Position numbers and translations under genes: made by a program. From contig JAOAIJ010000042.1 of assembly GCA_026414765.1 (NCBI GenBank), positions 1-64,000 on the forward strand: a DNA stretch of 64,000 nt, given 5' to 3'. Origin of the DNA: Clostridia bacterium (GTDB lineage: Bacteria > Bacillota > Clostridia > Acetivibrionales > DSM-27016). The notes under the pieces are model-generated. The model made no database searches and was not told the origin of the DNA. It saw nothing but the letters and a program-made list of their open reading frames with translations. The stretch's first letter is position 1. Each line of letters opens with the position of its first letter. Of this stretch, positions 9,252-18,930 are shown one piece after another.

Positions 9252-11021
9252 TTACATAGCCTCTGGTATATCAATCGCCATGATACCTAATAATATTTTA
9301 TTTATATTCCCAACTATTTCTGATAAGGTTAACCAAGATTCCTGTTTTTCTATGTCACTATTGCCTAAAATTTTACAATTACTATAAAAGTTATTGTATG
9401 CAGAATTCAATTCATATAAATAATCTGCTATTTCAGTTAGTGACTTATTATCAAATGAAGTGTCTAAAATGTCTTGCAATTTAATAATACTTAACATCAA
9501 AGATCTTTCAAATTCATTTGTTGGTATTTTAAGTTCTCCTAAACCTATTCCACTTTCCATTGCTTTTCTCAATAATGAGTTTATTCTTACTGTAGAATAC
9601 AATATATATGATCCTGTTTTTCCTTGAGTTGCTATAAATTTTTCAATATCAAAAATGTAATCAGTAGTTCTGTATGAAAGCGCATCAGCATATTTTATAG
9701 TAGCATTTGCCAAAATTTTTGCTACTTTCCGACTATCCTCTATGTATTCATTCTTATTATTCATTTTCATGATATCAAAAATTTCTTTCTCCACAATTTC
9801 TGATAAGTCCGATAACTTCATTAATCCACCATCTCGAGTTTTAAATGGTCTACCATCTTTCCCATTCATTGTCCCAAATCCAATAAATCTTAGTTTTAAA
9901 GAAGGCGGAGTAATGCCAGCCTTGCTTACTGCTGAAAATACTTGTTTAAAGTGCAATTCCTGCCTATTATCTACCACATACCATATTTCGTCTAAATTAA
10001 AATCCTTCACTCTCTGATAGATTGTGGCTACTTCTGTTGCATGATATCCGACTGAATCATTTTGTGTACGCAAAATAAGTGGCGGCAAAGCTACTCCTGA
10101 TTCTAAGTCTTCTACCTTAACTATTAATGCACCTTCACTCTCTTCCACCAAACCTTTTTCTTCAAAAATATTAATTACTTCCGGTATAATTTCATTTGTA
10201 TCACTTTCACCTTTCCAAAGCTCAAATGTTACATCAAACTTACCATAAGATTCTTTCAAGTCTTCTATGGAAACTCTAACTAAATGCAGCCATAAAGCAT
10301 AATACCCTCTATGGCCTTTCATATGCTTATTTTGCAATATTGCTGTTGCTTCCCTAGCTTCTTCTAATCTAACTGGATCATTTTTAGCTTTTATACTTGC
10401 TGTAGGATAGATTTCTTCCAAATCGTTAATTGTGACTGGACTTTCGCTAGGATAATCCCCTTGAAATCCTTCATCAAAGTATACTAATTCAGGATTTCTG
10501 TGTTTAATTTCGGATATTACTAATCCCATTTGTCTTCCCCAATCACCTAAATGAACATCTCCAATAGCATTATGACCTAATACTCTTGATAGCCTTTTCA
10601 AGCCCTCACCAATTATTGCTGATCTCAAATGACCTACATGCAATGGCTTTGCAATATTTGCTCCACCGTAATCGATAAGTATGTTTTTATGTTCATCAGT
10701 TTGAATTCTTATTTTAGAATCTTTTGACAATTCCCGAATGTAGTTTGTAATAAATTCATCATTTAATGTAATATTTATAAATCCAGGTCCTGCTACTGAT
10801 AAGTCTTTAAAAATAGGTTTCTCACGTAAAGCGTCTACAATTTTACCCGCTATTTCCCTTGGATTCTTTCTATTTTCTTTTGCAATAGTAAAAGCTGTAT
10901 TACATTGAAATTGAGATAAATCCGGCCTATCAGATAAGCTAACTAATTTACCCTCAACTTCATACCCTATCTTTTCAAAAGTATCTTTTAAAAGTTCATT
11001 TAAATATTTAGTTACTGACAT
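9252..11021 (-). CDS. argS: Arginyl-tRNA synthetase, complete, embedded in the biosynthetic cluster
   Basis: A 589-residue class I synthetase of normal length. It has the N-terminal Arg_tRNA_synt_N additional domain (residues 1-90), the HIGH box as ANIAKPLHVGHLRSAI (HVGH at 128-131), the conserved MNGKDGRPFKTRDG stretch in the KMSK-equivalent region, and the C-terminal DALR anticodon-binding domain. Nothing looks damaged. The ATG is preceded by AGGAGT. It lies in the same orientation between an APH-type kinase and a carbamoyltransferase. It may be the only ArgRS of the host, a second resistant copy giving self-immunity (as with SerRS in albomycin clusters), or a supplier of Arg-tRNA to a biosynthetic step. 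The window does not decide between these. Confidence 0.93.
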   Translation of the reverse strand: MSVTKYLNELLKDTFEKIGYEVEGKLVSLSDRPDLSQFQCNTAFTIAKENRKNPREIAGKIVDALREKPIFKDLSVAGPGFINITLNDEFITNYIRELSKDSKIRIQTDEHKNILIDYGGANIAKPLHVGHLRSAIIGEGLKRLSRVLGHNAIGDVHLGDWGRQMGLVISEIKHRNPELVYFDEGFQGDYPSESPVTINDLEEIYPTASIKAKNDPVRLEEAREATAILQNKHMKGHRGYYALWLHLVRVSIEDLKESYGKFDVTFELWKGESDTNEIIPEVINIFEEKGLVEESEGALIVKVEDLESGVALPPLILRTQNDSVGYHATEVATIYQRVKDFNLDEIWYVVDNRQELHFKQVFSAVSKAGITPPSLKLRFIGFGTMNGKDGRPFKTRDGGLMKLSDLSEIVEKEIFDIMKMNNKNEYIEDSRKVAKILANATIKYADALSYRTTDYIFDIEKFIATQGKTGSYILYSTVRINSLLRKAMESGIGLGELKIPTNEFERSLMLSIIKLQDILDTSFDNKSLTEIADYLYELNSAYNNFYSNCKILGNSDIEKQESWLTLSEIVGNINKILLGIMAIDIPEAM

Positions 11022-11154
11022 AAAATTAACTCCTACTCTATTTGAAAATACAAATTAAAAAACAGTATAAATCTACTTGATATTAATATAAATATTCTTA
11101 TCTGTAAAGTGCTTTTTCATTATCAAATTTATTAATTACCTATTAAACAAGCAT

Positions 11155-12081
11155 TTATTTGCCATATTTATTTTTCAAATCTATAAGTACATATTCAAAA
11201 GTAGAGTTTCTAGGTATGTCATAAACCTTCTTATCTCTTATTTGTAAAGCTAAATCATCTAGTTCGACTATTTTAATGAATGCATTCAAAACATCCAAAT
11301 CAATTGCATTTCCGGTTTCAATATACTTATTCAGTATATTTTCAAATTCATTATCCTCTTTGCAGAAATTAACCTTTATAAAAGCGAAATCCCATTCAAG
11401 TACACCGAACCTCGCTGCACCAGAATCAATAAATCCTGAAATACTATACCTTCCATTTATGTTTTCAACTAATATATTTTTGGGATTAATGTCATACCAT
11501 GTTAAGACTGGTTTTCTTTTAACTTTTTTTAGAATAATTCTTACTGCTTCTTTACCAATATTCATGGCTTTTTCTAAATCTTCAGCATTTAATTCTTCTA
11601 TCAAAGAATCATTAAATCTTTCTAACTCTCTGTATAAATATTCTTCTAAATTTTGAGTTTCAGGTAACTCTTCATCGCCAAGCCATCCATAACAATTTCC
11701 TATGTCTAACGAATGAATTGCGGATAATATTTGAACTAAATCTTCAGCTATTTGGTTTATTATAGAGTTTTCCTTATTATATACTTCACTAATCATCTCT
11801 CCATCATAATAATTTATAATAATATAACAATACTTTTCTTTTTCTCCAACTTGTATCACTTTTGGAATAGGCAAATAAGATACTTTACTTTTATTTACTA
11901 TGTCATATATATATGCTTTTTTTCTAGCTTGAAAACGGCTGTCATCCGTATATATCTGCAGTACACTATTTCCAGCATCACTCATCAACAAATATGATAA
12001 GCATCTTAATCCTCCATATAGCTCCTTAATATCTTTGACATTTCTTACACCTATTTCACTTAATATCTTCCATATATCCAT
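11155..12081 (-). CDS. APH/choline-kinase family phosphotransferase
   Basis: A 308-residue protein with the aminoglycoside-phosphotransferase fold. The catalytic loop is LTWYDINPKNILV: the Asp and Asn of the usual HGDxxxxN pattern are present, but the His position is Trp. The metal-binding Asp follows in GFIDSGAARFGVLEWDFA. ATG with AGAAGGGG upstream. It could phosphorylate a pathway intermediate or inactivate the product for self-protection. The PHP phosphoesterase downstream in the same unit would then be a candidate for reversing this. The family is clear, the substrate is not. Confidence 0.85.
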   Translation of the reverse strand: MDIWKILSEIGVRNVKDIKELYGGLRCLSYLLMSDAGNSVLQIYTDDSRFQARKKAYIYDIVNKSKVSYLPIPKVIQVGEKEKYCYIIINYYDGEMISEVYNKENSIINQIAEDLVQILSAIHSLDIGNCYGWLGDEELPETQNLEEYLYRELERFNDSLIEELNAEDLEKAMNIGKEAVRIILKKVKRKPVLTWYDINPKNILVENINGRYSISGFIDSGAARFGVLEWDFAFIKVNFCKEDNEFENILNKYIETGNAIDLDVLNAFIKIVELDDLALQIRDKKVYDIPRNSTFEYVLIDLKNKYGK

Positions 12082-12143
12082 TATTTTACCCCTTCTGTAT
12101 CTAATCTAAAATATATGTTTGTTGAAAAATTACATTTGCTTTA

Positions 12144-13535
12144 TTAAATGTAAGGATTATGACCTTCAATAGATGCAATTTCTTCTGTTCCTTCTATTGC
12201 TTTTCTTGTTAAATCATGTATTTCTTGTATTGTTAAGTTTCCTATTTTAAAGTCTGGGTATTTTTCTGGATAGTTTTTACCCATTTTAGAAACAATATGC
12301 ATGTCTAAATATCCACAGAGATGATCACCTATTATCTCATGCAAAAATTGATTTGGATAGTTCAAATCTAATTCGTTCCATCTTTCGTTTATTATATTGG
12401 GATTGTTTAGCAGGAAAGATGCGGATAGCTCTAAATTATGCCATCTGTAATAATCTAGTCTTAGTTCTTTTGATTTCTTTATTGTATTTAATATATTTTC
12501 CTTATTATCATCAAAATGCCCGATTAAAAAACTGCCTTCTACTTTAATATCATTTTTCTTTAGTATAGATATAGCCTCTACAATTTTTGCAACAGTAACT
12601 CCTTTGTTCATCAATTCTAGAATTTCATCGTTTAAGGTTTCGATTCCTATCTCTATTGAATAACATCCTGCTTTTCTCATCAAAGCCGCTAATTCATTGT
12701 TTATTTCAGCTGCTCGTACCAAGGCAGTCCATTTGCATTTTATATTATTTTCTATGATCTCATTACATAATTCATTTATATATGGATATGAAGCTAAACT
12801 TGCATCCCAAAAAAAGAAGCTATTAATCTTATAATTATTTATATTATAAATTATTTCTTTCACAATCTCTTTGTAATTTCTATACCTGAATTCGTTTCCC
12901 CAAATTAACTTCTCATCACAAAAATTGCATTTATTGTAACGGCAGCTTTTAGAAGCAACTAAATACAGATTGCCGTCATATTTGTCAATAGCATATTTAT
13001 TCCAAGCTGGATAGGGAAGAGAATCCAAGTTTTTTACCAATCCGGAATTGTATAAAATAGTATTATTATATCTCGCAACTTCATATGTATCTACTTTATT
13101 TACAATGTTAAACAAATCATTCTCCGGATCCCCTAGTGATATGTAATTAAAGCAATTCAATTCATCAGATATCTTTTCTATTTGCTTGCTATAATACAAA
13201 TAGTTTACGAAAGTTCCTCCCAATATAATAATATTACTCTTATCTAAGGTATTGGCAATGTCTATACAACTTTTTAGCAAACCATATTCACAATTTATGT
13301 ATACATAAGTGTAGTCTTTTTTGATATCATTCAACTCTTTAAAAAAATGTTCTTTTAATTTAGCGAATTCTTCTAACTTTTTAAGTTTGTCTATATCAGG
13401 GACTAAAAAATCCATTATGTATGTTTCTATACCATTCTTTTCTAATACCGAACTGCAATACCCTAATTTCATATTTGGCGATTCATACTTGGGATTTTTG
13501 CAGAATGGATCTATTAATAGAAATTTGTTTTTCAT
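12144..13535 (-). CDS. B12-binding-type radical SAM enzyme
   Basis: A 463-residue protein with an N-terminal cobalamin-binding-like domain (residues 1-160; KLGYCSSVLEKNG and NIIILGGTFVNY match its Rossmann strands) and a radical SAM barrel. The cluster cysteines are C198, C203 and C206 in SCRYNKCNFC. This is CX4CX2C rather than CX3CX2C, a spacing also found in other B12-dependent radical SAM enzymes. The DxHxxG cobalamin-ligand motif is not visible. Such enzymes often methylate unactivated carbon or rearrange carbon skeletons. The product ends with a conserved-looking EGTEEIASIEGHNPYI tail. Good ribosome binding site (GAGGTG) before the ATG. Confidence 0.88.
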   Translation of the reverse strand: MKNKFLLIDPFCKNPKYESPNMKLGYCSSVLEKNGIETYIMDFLVPDIDKLKKLEEFAKLKEHFFKELNDIKKDYTYVYINCEYGLLKSCIDIANTLDKSNIIILGGTFVNYLYYSKQIEKISDELNCFNYISLGDPENDLFNIVNKVDTYEVARYNNTILYNSGLVKNLDSLPYPAWNKYAIDKYDGNLYLVASKSCRYNKCNFCDEKLIWGNEFRYRNYKEIVKEIIYNINNYKINSFFFWDASLASYPYINELCNEIIENNIKCKWTALVRAAEINNELAALMRKAGCYSIEIGIETLNDEILELMNKGVTVAKIVEAISILKKNDIKVEGSFLIGHFDDNKENILNTIKKSKELRLDYYRWHNLELSASFLLNNPNIINERWNELDLNYPNQFLHEIIGDHLCGYLDMHIVSKMGKNYPEKYPDFKIGNLTIQEIHDLTRKAIEGTEEIASIEGHNPYI

Positions 13536-13805
13536 CTTTCACCTCATGATTTTTATAAGTCTTGTAAAGCTTTAGGAGCCTGAATCATATTATCCTTCTA
13601 TATCAAAGAATAATTCTATTTATGCTAACATCTTTTCAATTTGATAAATTGCGATAGCTATATAAATGAAGATATTAAATTGTCGCAATATACATTAATG
13701 TAATGTAAGTGCAATGTAAAACCTTAATCGTATTGAATATAGATGTAAATAAATTAGAAATCAGCAATTATTCAATCTTTTATTAATGTATCTTATTTTA
13801 GGGGC

Positions 13806-14876
13806 CTAAGGATGTAAAACAGGGATTACCTCATTTTCATGCAAGATGTTTTTTGCCAGATACTTAATAGCTTCACAATTTTTTCTTTTTATTCTATATA
13901 TACTTCCATTTTCATTCATTGCTTCGCCTATACATCCACCAGCGCAATAATATTTTATTTTGCAGTTCTTACATTCATCCAGGTTATCAACTCTTCTATT
14001 TCTTATATAATCAATTTTTTTCTGATCATATTCTATCATTTTAGACTGAGAACTATATTTACCATATATTAAGGATTTAGATTTCCCACCTGAGTAACCC
14101 ATATCACAACAACTTACATAGCCATCTGTAGTTAAATGTGGCATTGGAATACAAGCCCTGCAAAAAATATTAATCTTTTTATCAAAATTTATTGTGAAAA
14201 ATGAACCATAATATATATTTTTTTCTTTTGAGTAAGATCTTGCTTCCAAAAATTCTTTTGCGTATTCCATTGGTTCAATTTCTTCTTCATAATATTGTTG
14301 ATTTTCTACGCTGGCGAATATCAAGTCACTATACAAATACCTTACACCTAATTCCTGCATTTTATCTATAATTTCTCTCTGCCTGTAAAGATTAGCTCTT
14401 CCTATCGTTGCTCTTACGCCCAACGTGTCAACTTTATCATTCAAATACCTAATATTTTTTTCTACAATGTGGCTTACTGCTTTGTCATCTTTGCTTCTTC
14501 TATAAAAGTCATTAATTTCAGTGGTACCGTCATATGAAACCCATACTATATTAATGTTTTCGCCTATCCACTTTAGTATATCATCATTAAATACACCATT
14601 TGTTTGTAGTTCAAAAGTTGCATTCGGATCTATACTTTTGCAATACTCAGTGGTTTCCTTAATTTTTTTAAATTCTATTGTAGGTTCACCATTTCCAAAA
14701 TATCTAACAAACAACGGGTTACCTTCTTTTACAAAATCATCGACTGCACACTTAATAAATTCAAAATCTATGCTTTTGGAATTCATTTTTCCATCATCAC
14801 AATAGCAGTATTTGCACCTCAAATTACATTTTTCGGTTAATAATATAGTCAAACATTTTTTTTCACAGTGTGCCAT
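13806..14876 (-). CDS. Radical SAM enzyme with SPASM domain
   Basis: A 356-residue radical SAM protein with the canonical site CNLRCKYC (C17, C21, C24) and a C-terminal SPASM domain whose cysteines are visible in FCRACIPMPHLTTDGYVSCC and in CKNCKIKYYCAGGC. SPASM enzymes carry auxiliary Fe-S clusters and modify peptides (sactipeptide, PQQ or quinohemoprotein type) or small molecules such as aminoglycosides; BtrN is a related twitch-type enzyme in butirosin biosynthesis. No precursor peptide gene is seen nearby, which argues for a small-molecule or carrier-bound substrate. ATG preceded by AAGGAG, with 13 bases separating it from the upstream ligase gene. Confidence 0.9.
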   Translation of the reverse strand: MAHCEKKCLTILLTEKCNLRCKYCYCDDGKMNSKSIDFEFIKCAVDDFVKEGNPLFVRYFGNGEPTIEFKKIKETTEYCKSIDPNATFELQTNGVFNDDILKWIGENINIVWVSYDGTTEINDFYRRSKDDKAVSHIVEKNIRYLNDKVDTLGVRATIGRANLYRQREIIDKMQELGVRYLYSDLIFASVENQQYYEEEIEPMEYAKEFLEARSYSKEKNIYYGSFFTINFDKKINIFCRACIPMPHLTTDGYVSCCDMGYSGGKSKSLIYGKYSSQSKMIEYDQKKIDYIRNRRVDNLDECKNCKIKYYCAGGCIGEAMNENGSIYRIKRKNCEAIKYLAKNILHENEVIPVLHP

Positions 14877-14889
14877 TTTAATTTTCTCC

Positions 14890-16356
14890 TTAGATTTTAT
14901 TTCTTTTTACCTTTCCGGTTCCTGTAACAGGCAATTCGTCAACAAATTTCACTTCATTGATAACAACATTTTTAAGGTTTTGCTTTATATAGTCATATAG
15001 TTTTGTTTGCTCAACATTTTCCTTCAAAACCACATATAAGTCAAAGTAATCAAATTTAGCTTCATTGCTCCTTTCTTTTTTTACAAATACTCTTTTAATA
15101 CCTTCAAAATTATACAATATATTTTCAACATCTCTTAAAGACGTTTGCATATTATCGAGAGTCTGTATATCTGATAATCTTCCAGCTATATAATAATAAC
15201 CATTTTCATCAACTTTCACGACATCGTTGGTATTAAACCAGCCATCTTTTAAAACACTTTTAGTTAAATTATTATTTACATAACCTTTGAAAACCATAGG
15301 GCCCTTAACCCAAAGGATTCCCCATTCTCCAACCTTAACGTCATTTTCTTGCAAATTTTTGATTTTGCATTCAACGTTTTCAACTACTCTACCTAAACTA
15401 CCCAACTTCCTTTCTTTAGCAGAAAAATTGAAGTGCGTTAGGGAAGAAGTCTCTGTTAAACCATAGCCTTCTGTAATTATAGAATTTGTTTTTTCTTCGA
15501 ATTTTTTTATACACTCAATAGGTAATGAATCACCACCTGAGTCACAAATCCTCAATGATGATATATCGATCTGACCAAAATCCTGTTTAATGATGTCAAT
15601 ATACATATAAGGGGAACCAGGAAAAATTTCAGGTTTATATATTTCATTTATTTTTCTAAATAATTCAATATTCCAACCATTGATTATTAATAGTTTCGCC
15701 CCAGATATCATTGCACTTGTCAAACAGGCAAACATAGCATAATTATGCCATAAAGGCAAAACGGTAATAATCTTTGAATTATTGTTAAGACTGTAAATTT
15801 TTCTGTATTGTTCCGATACAAAAGAAATGTTCTTGAATGTTAATTCTACTCCCTTCGGAAATTCTCCGCTTGTTCCACTGGTATAAGAGATTACCATAGT
15901 ATCATCAAGCTTGCTTTCAACAATATCAAAACAGTCTTTATTATTTATGCAATTGCTTAATTCATCTATATTAATTATATGCTCAGTTCTTTTTTTGAAT
16001 CTCCAATCATTATCTTTTACAGTGAATAGAATTTTTATATTATTTTCTTCAATTATTCTTTCTATTTCCTCGTCACACGCTTTTGGATCTATCCCAACTA
16101 TAGTAAAGCCATTAAAGATTCCTGATATAAATGCAGCTACAAACTCAATTCTGTTATCGATAAATATTCCAATACGTTTGTCAAATTTTGCTGTTCCAAT
16201 CTTTTCTCTTATCAAAACGCATTTATTTATGATATCTTTATAAGTCAATTTTCTTTCTTGAGTTAGGTTTTCTTTTCCTATACATGCTTCAATTGCAAAT
16301 ATATTATCTGTATTATTTCTAATAAAACTCCAAAAAACCTCAGAGATATTTTCCAT
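14890..16356 (-). CDS. AMP-dependent acyl ligase (ANL superfamily), second of the cluster
   Basis: A 488-residue adenylate-forming enzyme. The A3 loop is ISYTSGTSGEFPKG, A5 is TEGYGLTETSS, the hinge region is YYIAGRLSD, and the catalytic Lys is in PVTGTGKVKRNKI at the very C-terminus. I take the ATG at 16,356, two bases after the stop of the amidotransferase gene and preceded by GGAGGGATA; an upstream in-frame ATG would lie inside that gene and add 23 unlikely residues. It probably loads an acid onto one of the two ACPs, or onto CoA. Very tight coupling to the amidotransferase. Confidence 0.9.
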   Translation of the reverse strand: MENISEVFWSFIRNNTDNIFAIEACIGKENLTQERKLTYKDIINKCVLIREKIGTAKFDKRIGIFIDNRIEFVAAFISGIFNGFTIVGIDPKACDEEIERIIEENNIKILFTVKDNDWRFKKRTEHIINIDELSNCINNKDCFDIVESKLDDTMVISYTSGTSGEFPKGVELTFKNISFVSEQYRKIYSLNNNSKIITVLPLWHNYAMFACLTSAMISGAKLLIINGWNIELFRKINEIYKPEIFPGSPYMYIDIIKQDFGQIDISSLRICDSGGDSLPIECIKKFEEKTNSIITEGYGLTETSSLTHFNFSAKERKLGSLGRVVENVECKIKNLQENDVKVGEWGILWVKGPMVFKGYVNNNLTKSVLKDGWFNTNDVVKVDENGYYYIAGRLSDIQTLDNMQTSLRDVENILYNFEGIKRVFVKKERSNEAKFDYFDLYVVLKENVEQTKLYDYIKQNLKNVVINEVKFVDELPVTGTGKVKRNKI

Positions 16357-16357
16357 A

Positions 16358-18121
16358 CTATCCCTCCATAACAAATACTTTTTCAAATCTCCAATATACA
16401 AGCAGCCACCATAATTCAACATCACTAAAATTATTTATACTATTTAAATATTCAGGTAAAATTATTTCTTTTGCCATTCTACCGCCCGATATCTGCTTCC
16501 AATTATCCATACAAATTTCTTTAATTTGATGATTATATACGCTAGGAGGTTCGGGAAACGCATACTTTTTTCTGTCTACTATGCTTTGTGGCAAAAATGA
16601 CTTCCCGTATGTTCTAGGAATATATTTTTCTCTACCATCTTTTATCTTGATATTCCCTGAAATACTCATCGATAATTCAACAAGCTTATGGCTATCAACG
16701 AAAGGGACCCTACTTTCAACACTATGTGCCATGGCAAGCTTGTCCTCTTGTAATAGCAAATTATGCAAAATAGTTCTAATTGCCATGATCGAATAATTGT
16801 TCAGTTTATCGTCTTCATCTTTATCTTTTTGATACTTTACTAAATTTCTATTTAAATAATCCCTTAGAGTTTTTTCAATATTATGTTTAATATCTGGCTT
16901 CAATTTGTTTCCGAAAATCATATTGGGTATGAAATATTCTTTTAATAAGGTATCGATATTATCGTTTTGATTTATAAATTTAAAAATACCCCAATTAAAA
17001 ATATAGCCAAGCCAAACTTCATCAGAACCCTGACCGTTAAGCACGACTGTAAATCCATCATTTTTAGCAGCCTTGTAGTTAAAATAAACCGATATATAAA
17101 CTTTATCAATTAGAATCTCTTCAATATGATAAATTACTTCGTCAATTTGTTTTAACATATAATGTTCATTTGCTATTAAAATGTTATGCTGTTTAAACTT
17201 TTCTTTATTTACTAGCTCTAATGCGTGGTTCAAATCCAGATCATTATCGTTGTTATAATGAATGGTATAGGTATTAAGCGGTTCTTGTAAATTATCATTT
17301 GCAACTTTGCATAGCAGACTGCTATCTATTCCTCCAGATAAAAAAGCAGCGATAGGAACTTTTGATATAAGCTTTTTCCTTACAGAGTCTTCAAATATAT
17401 TTGCAAATTGATTAACTGCAACATTTTCGTCATTAATACCATTATCATAGCTTAATTCATAGTAATATTTTTTAACTACACTATCATTATTTATTTCTAA
17501 ATAGGTTCCAGGTTCTATAGTATATATATCTTTAAAAAATGTAAGTTCAGGATCCATCCATAATTTTGATGCTAATGAAATCATTACAGTTTCGTAGTTA
17601 TAATCTTTTCTTATGTTACTATTTGCTAAAATACTTTTTATTTCTGAAGCAAAAACTATGCATTCCTCATCTTTATAGAAATGTAAAGGTTTAATTCCAA
17701 ATCTATCTCTTATCAGATACATTTTTCTTGCTTTTTTATTAAACAAAGCTATAGCAAAACATCCTTCTATCTTTTTTAGAGTTTTTTCTATACCCCAAGA
17801 TGAAAAGGCTTTAATCAATACTTCTGTGTCCCCATCACTTTTAAAAGTTTTTCCTTTTAATATCAATTCACTTTTAATGTCTGCAAAATTATATATTTCA
17901 CCATTATATGACATAACAAAATCTTCATTGATATATGGCTGAATTGAATTCTCTGATAAATCCTGAATTTTTAATAGTCTATGTCCAAGCCCAATATTTT
18001 TTTCAGTCCAAATATCACCTGCGTCTGGTCCTCTATGTATAATCAATTCCAGCATTTTTTCTATTTCTGATTTTTCTACATGATTACCGTTAAATTTTAT
18101 TTTACCCACTAACCCACACAA
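16358..18121 (-). CDS. Asparagine-synthetase-like glutamine amidotransferase / amide ligase
   Basis: A 587-residue AsnB-family enzyme. The Ntn glutaminase domain starts with CGLVGK (Cys2 is the nucleophile after Met removal) and has HRGPDAGDIW. The synthetase domain has the PP-loop LSGGIDSSLLC and NGQGSDEVWLGY. The start codon is TTG, fixed by the need for Cys at position 2 and by an AGGGGGATG ribosome binding site. It activates a carboxylate as acyl-AMP and transfers ammonia from glutamine, giving a primary amide. In clusters, relatives also form other amide bonds or beta-lactams. It sits between an SDR and an AMP ligase, so it likely works on the pathway intermediate rather than in asparagine supply. 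Confidence 0.9.
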   Translation of the reverse strand: MCGLVGKIKFNGNHVEKSEIEKMLELIIHRGPDAGDIWTEKNIGLGHRLLKIQDLSENSIQPYINEDFVMSYNGEIYNFADIKSELILKGKTFKSDGDTEVLIKAFSSWGIEKTLKKIEGCFAIALFNKKARKMYLIRDRFGIKPLHFYKDEECIVFASEIKSILANSNIRKDYNYETVMISLASKLWMDPELTFFKDIYTIEPGTYLEINNDSVVKKYYYELSYDNGINDENVAVNQFANIFEDSVRKKLISKVPIAAFLSGGIDSSLLCKVANDNLQEPLNTYTIHYNNDNDLDLNHALELVNKEKFKQHNILIANEHYMLKQIDEVIYHIEEILIDKVYISVYFNYKAAKNDGFTVVLNGQGSDEVWLGYIFNWGIFKFINQNDNIDTLLKEYFIPNMIFGNKLKPDIKHNIEKTLRDYLNRNLVKYQKDKDEDDKLNNYSIMAIRTILHNLLLQEDKLAMAHSVESRVPFVDSHKLVELSMSISGNIKIKDGREKYIPRTYGKSFLPQSIVDRKKYAFPEPPSVYNHQIKEICMDNWKQISGGRMAKEIILPEYLNSINNFSDVELWWLLVYWRFEKVFVMEG

Positions 18122-18133
18122 TTTTCCATCCCC

Positions 18134-18880
18134 CTAAAACTTTACAATCATACCGCCATCTACTGGCATGTTTATTCCATTTATATAATTTGATTTATTG
18201 GAACATAAAAATTCAATTACATCAACGTATTCGCTAAATGTTCCTCTCCTGTTCAATGGTATTCTTTCTGCCGGATATTTCCAATCATCATAATCTTCTT
18301 CATTTGGACTAAAAGTACATGATTCATTTACTTTTGTTGTATATCCTTTCATACCGCTTATATTTACTGAGTTAGCTGTAATTCCAAAAGACCCATACTC
18401 AACTGCAATTGATCTGGTCAAAGCATCCAATCCAGCTTTTGTGATAGAGTATTCAGCAGCATTTTTTACAGTTCGCATGCTTAAATCAGAAGAAATATTA
18501 ATTATCTTCCCAAATCTGTTTTTTATCATATTGGGGAGAATATTTTTACAAATATAATAAGGGGCAAATAAGTTCACCTTCATAATATTTTCAAATTCTT
18601 CCTTTATTGTATCAAGCATTGGCTGATCTATATCCAAAGCAGCATTGTTAATTATAATATCAACTTTGCAAAAATCACTTAATAGCTTTTTACATGAAGA
18701 ACAAATGCTGTCGTAGTAATTCAAATCACATTCATATATACTGACACCGACTTGATTCCCATATATTTTACTTGCTTTGTCTATATCTCTGACTAAAAGT
18801 ATCAGATCATTATTTGGTAACAACCTGTTTGCTATATTTTGTCCAAGCTTGCCTGTTGCTCCTGTTAATAAAACATTCAT
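18134..18880 (-). CDS. Short-chain dehydrogenase/reductase
   Basis: A 248-residue classical SDR. The NAD(P)-binding motif TGATGKLG is at residues 6-13, NNAALD follows, and the catalytic YSITK pair comes after an ISSDLS serine region. It would oxidise an alcohol or reduce a ketone of a pathway intermediate. It lies between the phosphoribosyltransferase-domain gene and the amidotransferase gene, 12 bases from the latter. Confidence 0.9.
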   Translation of the reverse strand: MNVLLTGATGKLGQNIANRLLPNNDLILLVRDIDKASKIYGNQVGVSIYECDLNYYDSICSSCKKLLSDFCKVDIIINNAALDIDQPMLDTIKEEFENIMKVNLFAPYYICKNILPNMIKNRFGKIINISSDLSMRTVKNAAEYSITKAGLDALTRSIAVEYGSFGITANSVNISGMKGYTTKVNESCTFSPNEEDYDDWKYPAERIPLNRRGTFSEYVDVIEFLCSNKSNYINGINMPVDGGMIVKF

Positions 18881-18930
18881 TCATAACACCTCAATAAAAT
18901 TCTTACAGACAATAGTAAAGTCATATTATT

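Noticed and set aside
9742..10017. A plus-strand frame of 91 residues inside argS
   Set aside because: Antisense shadow of a well-supported gene; hydrophobic composition comes from the complementary frame.
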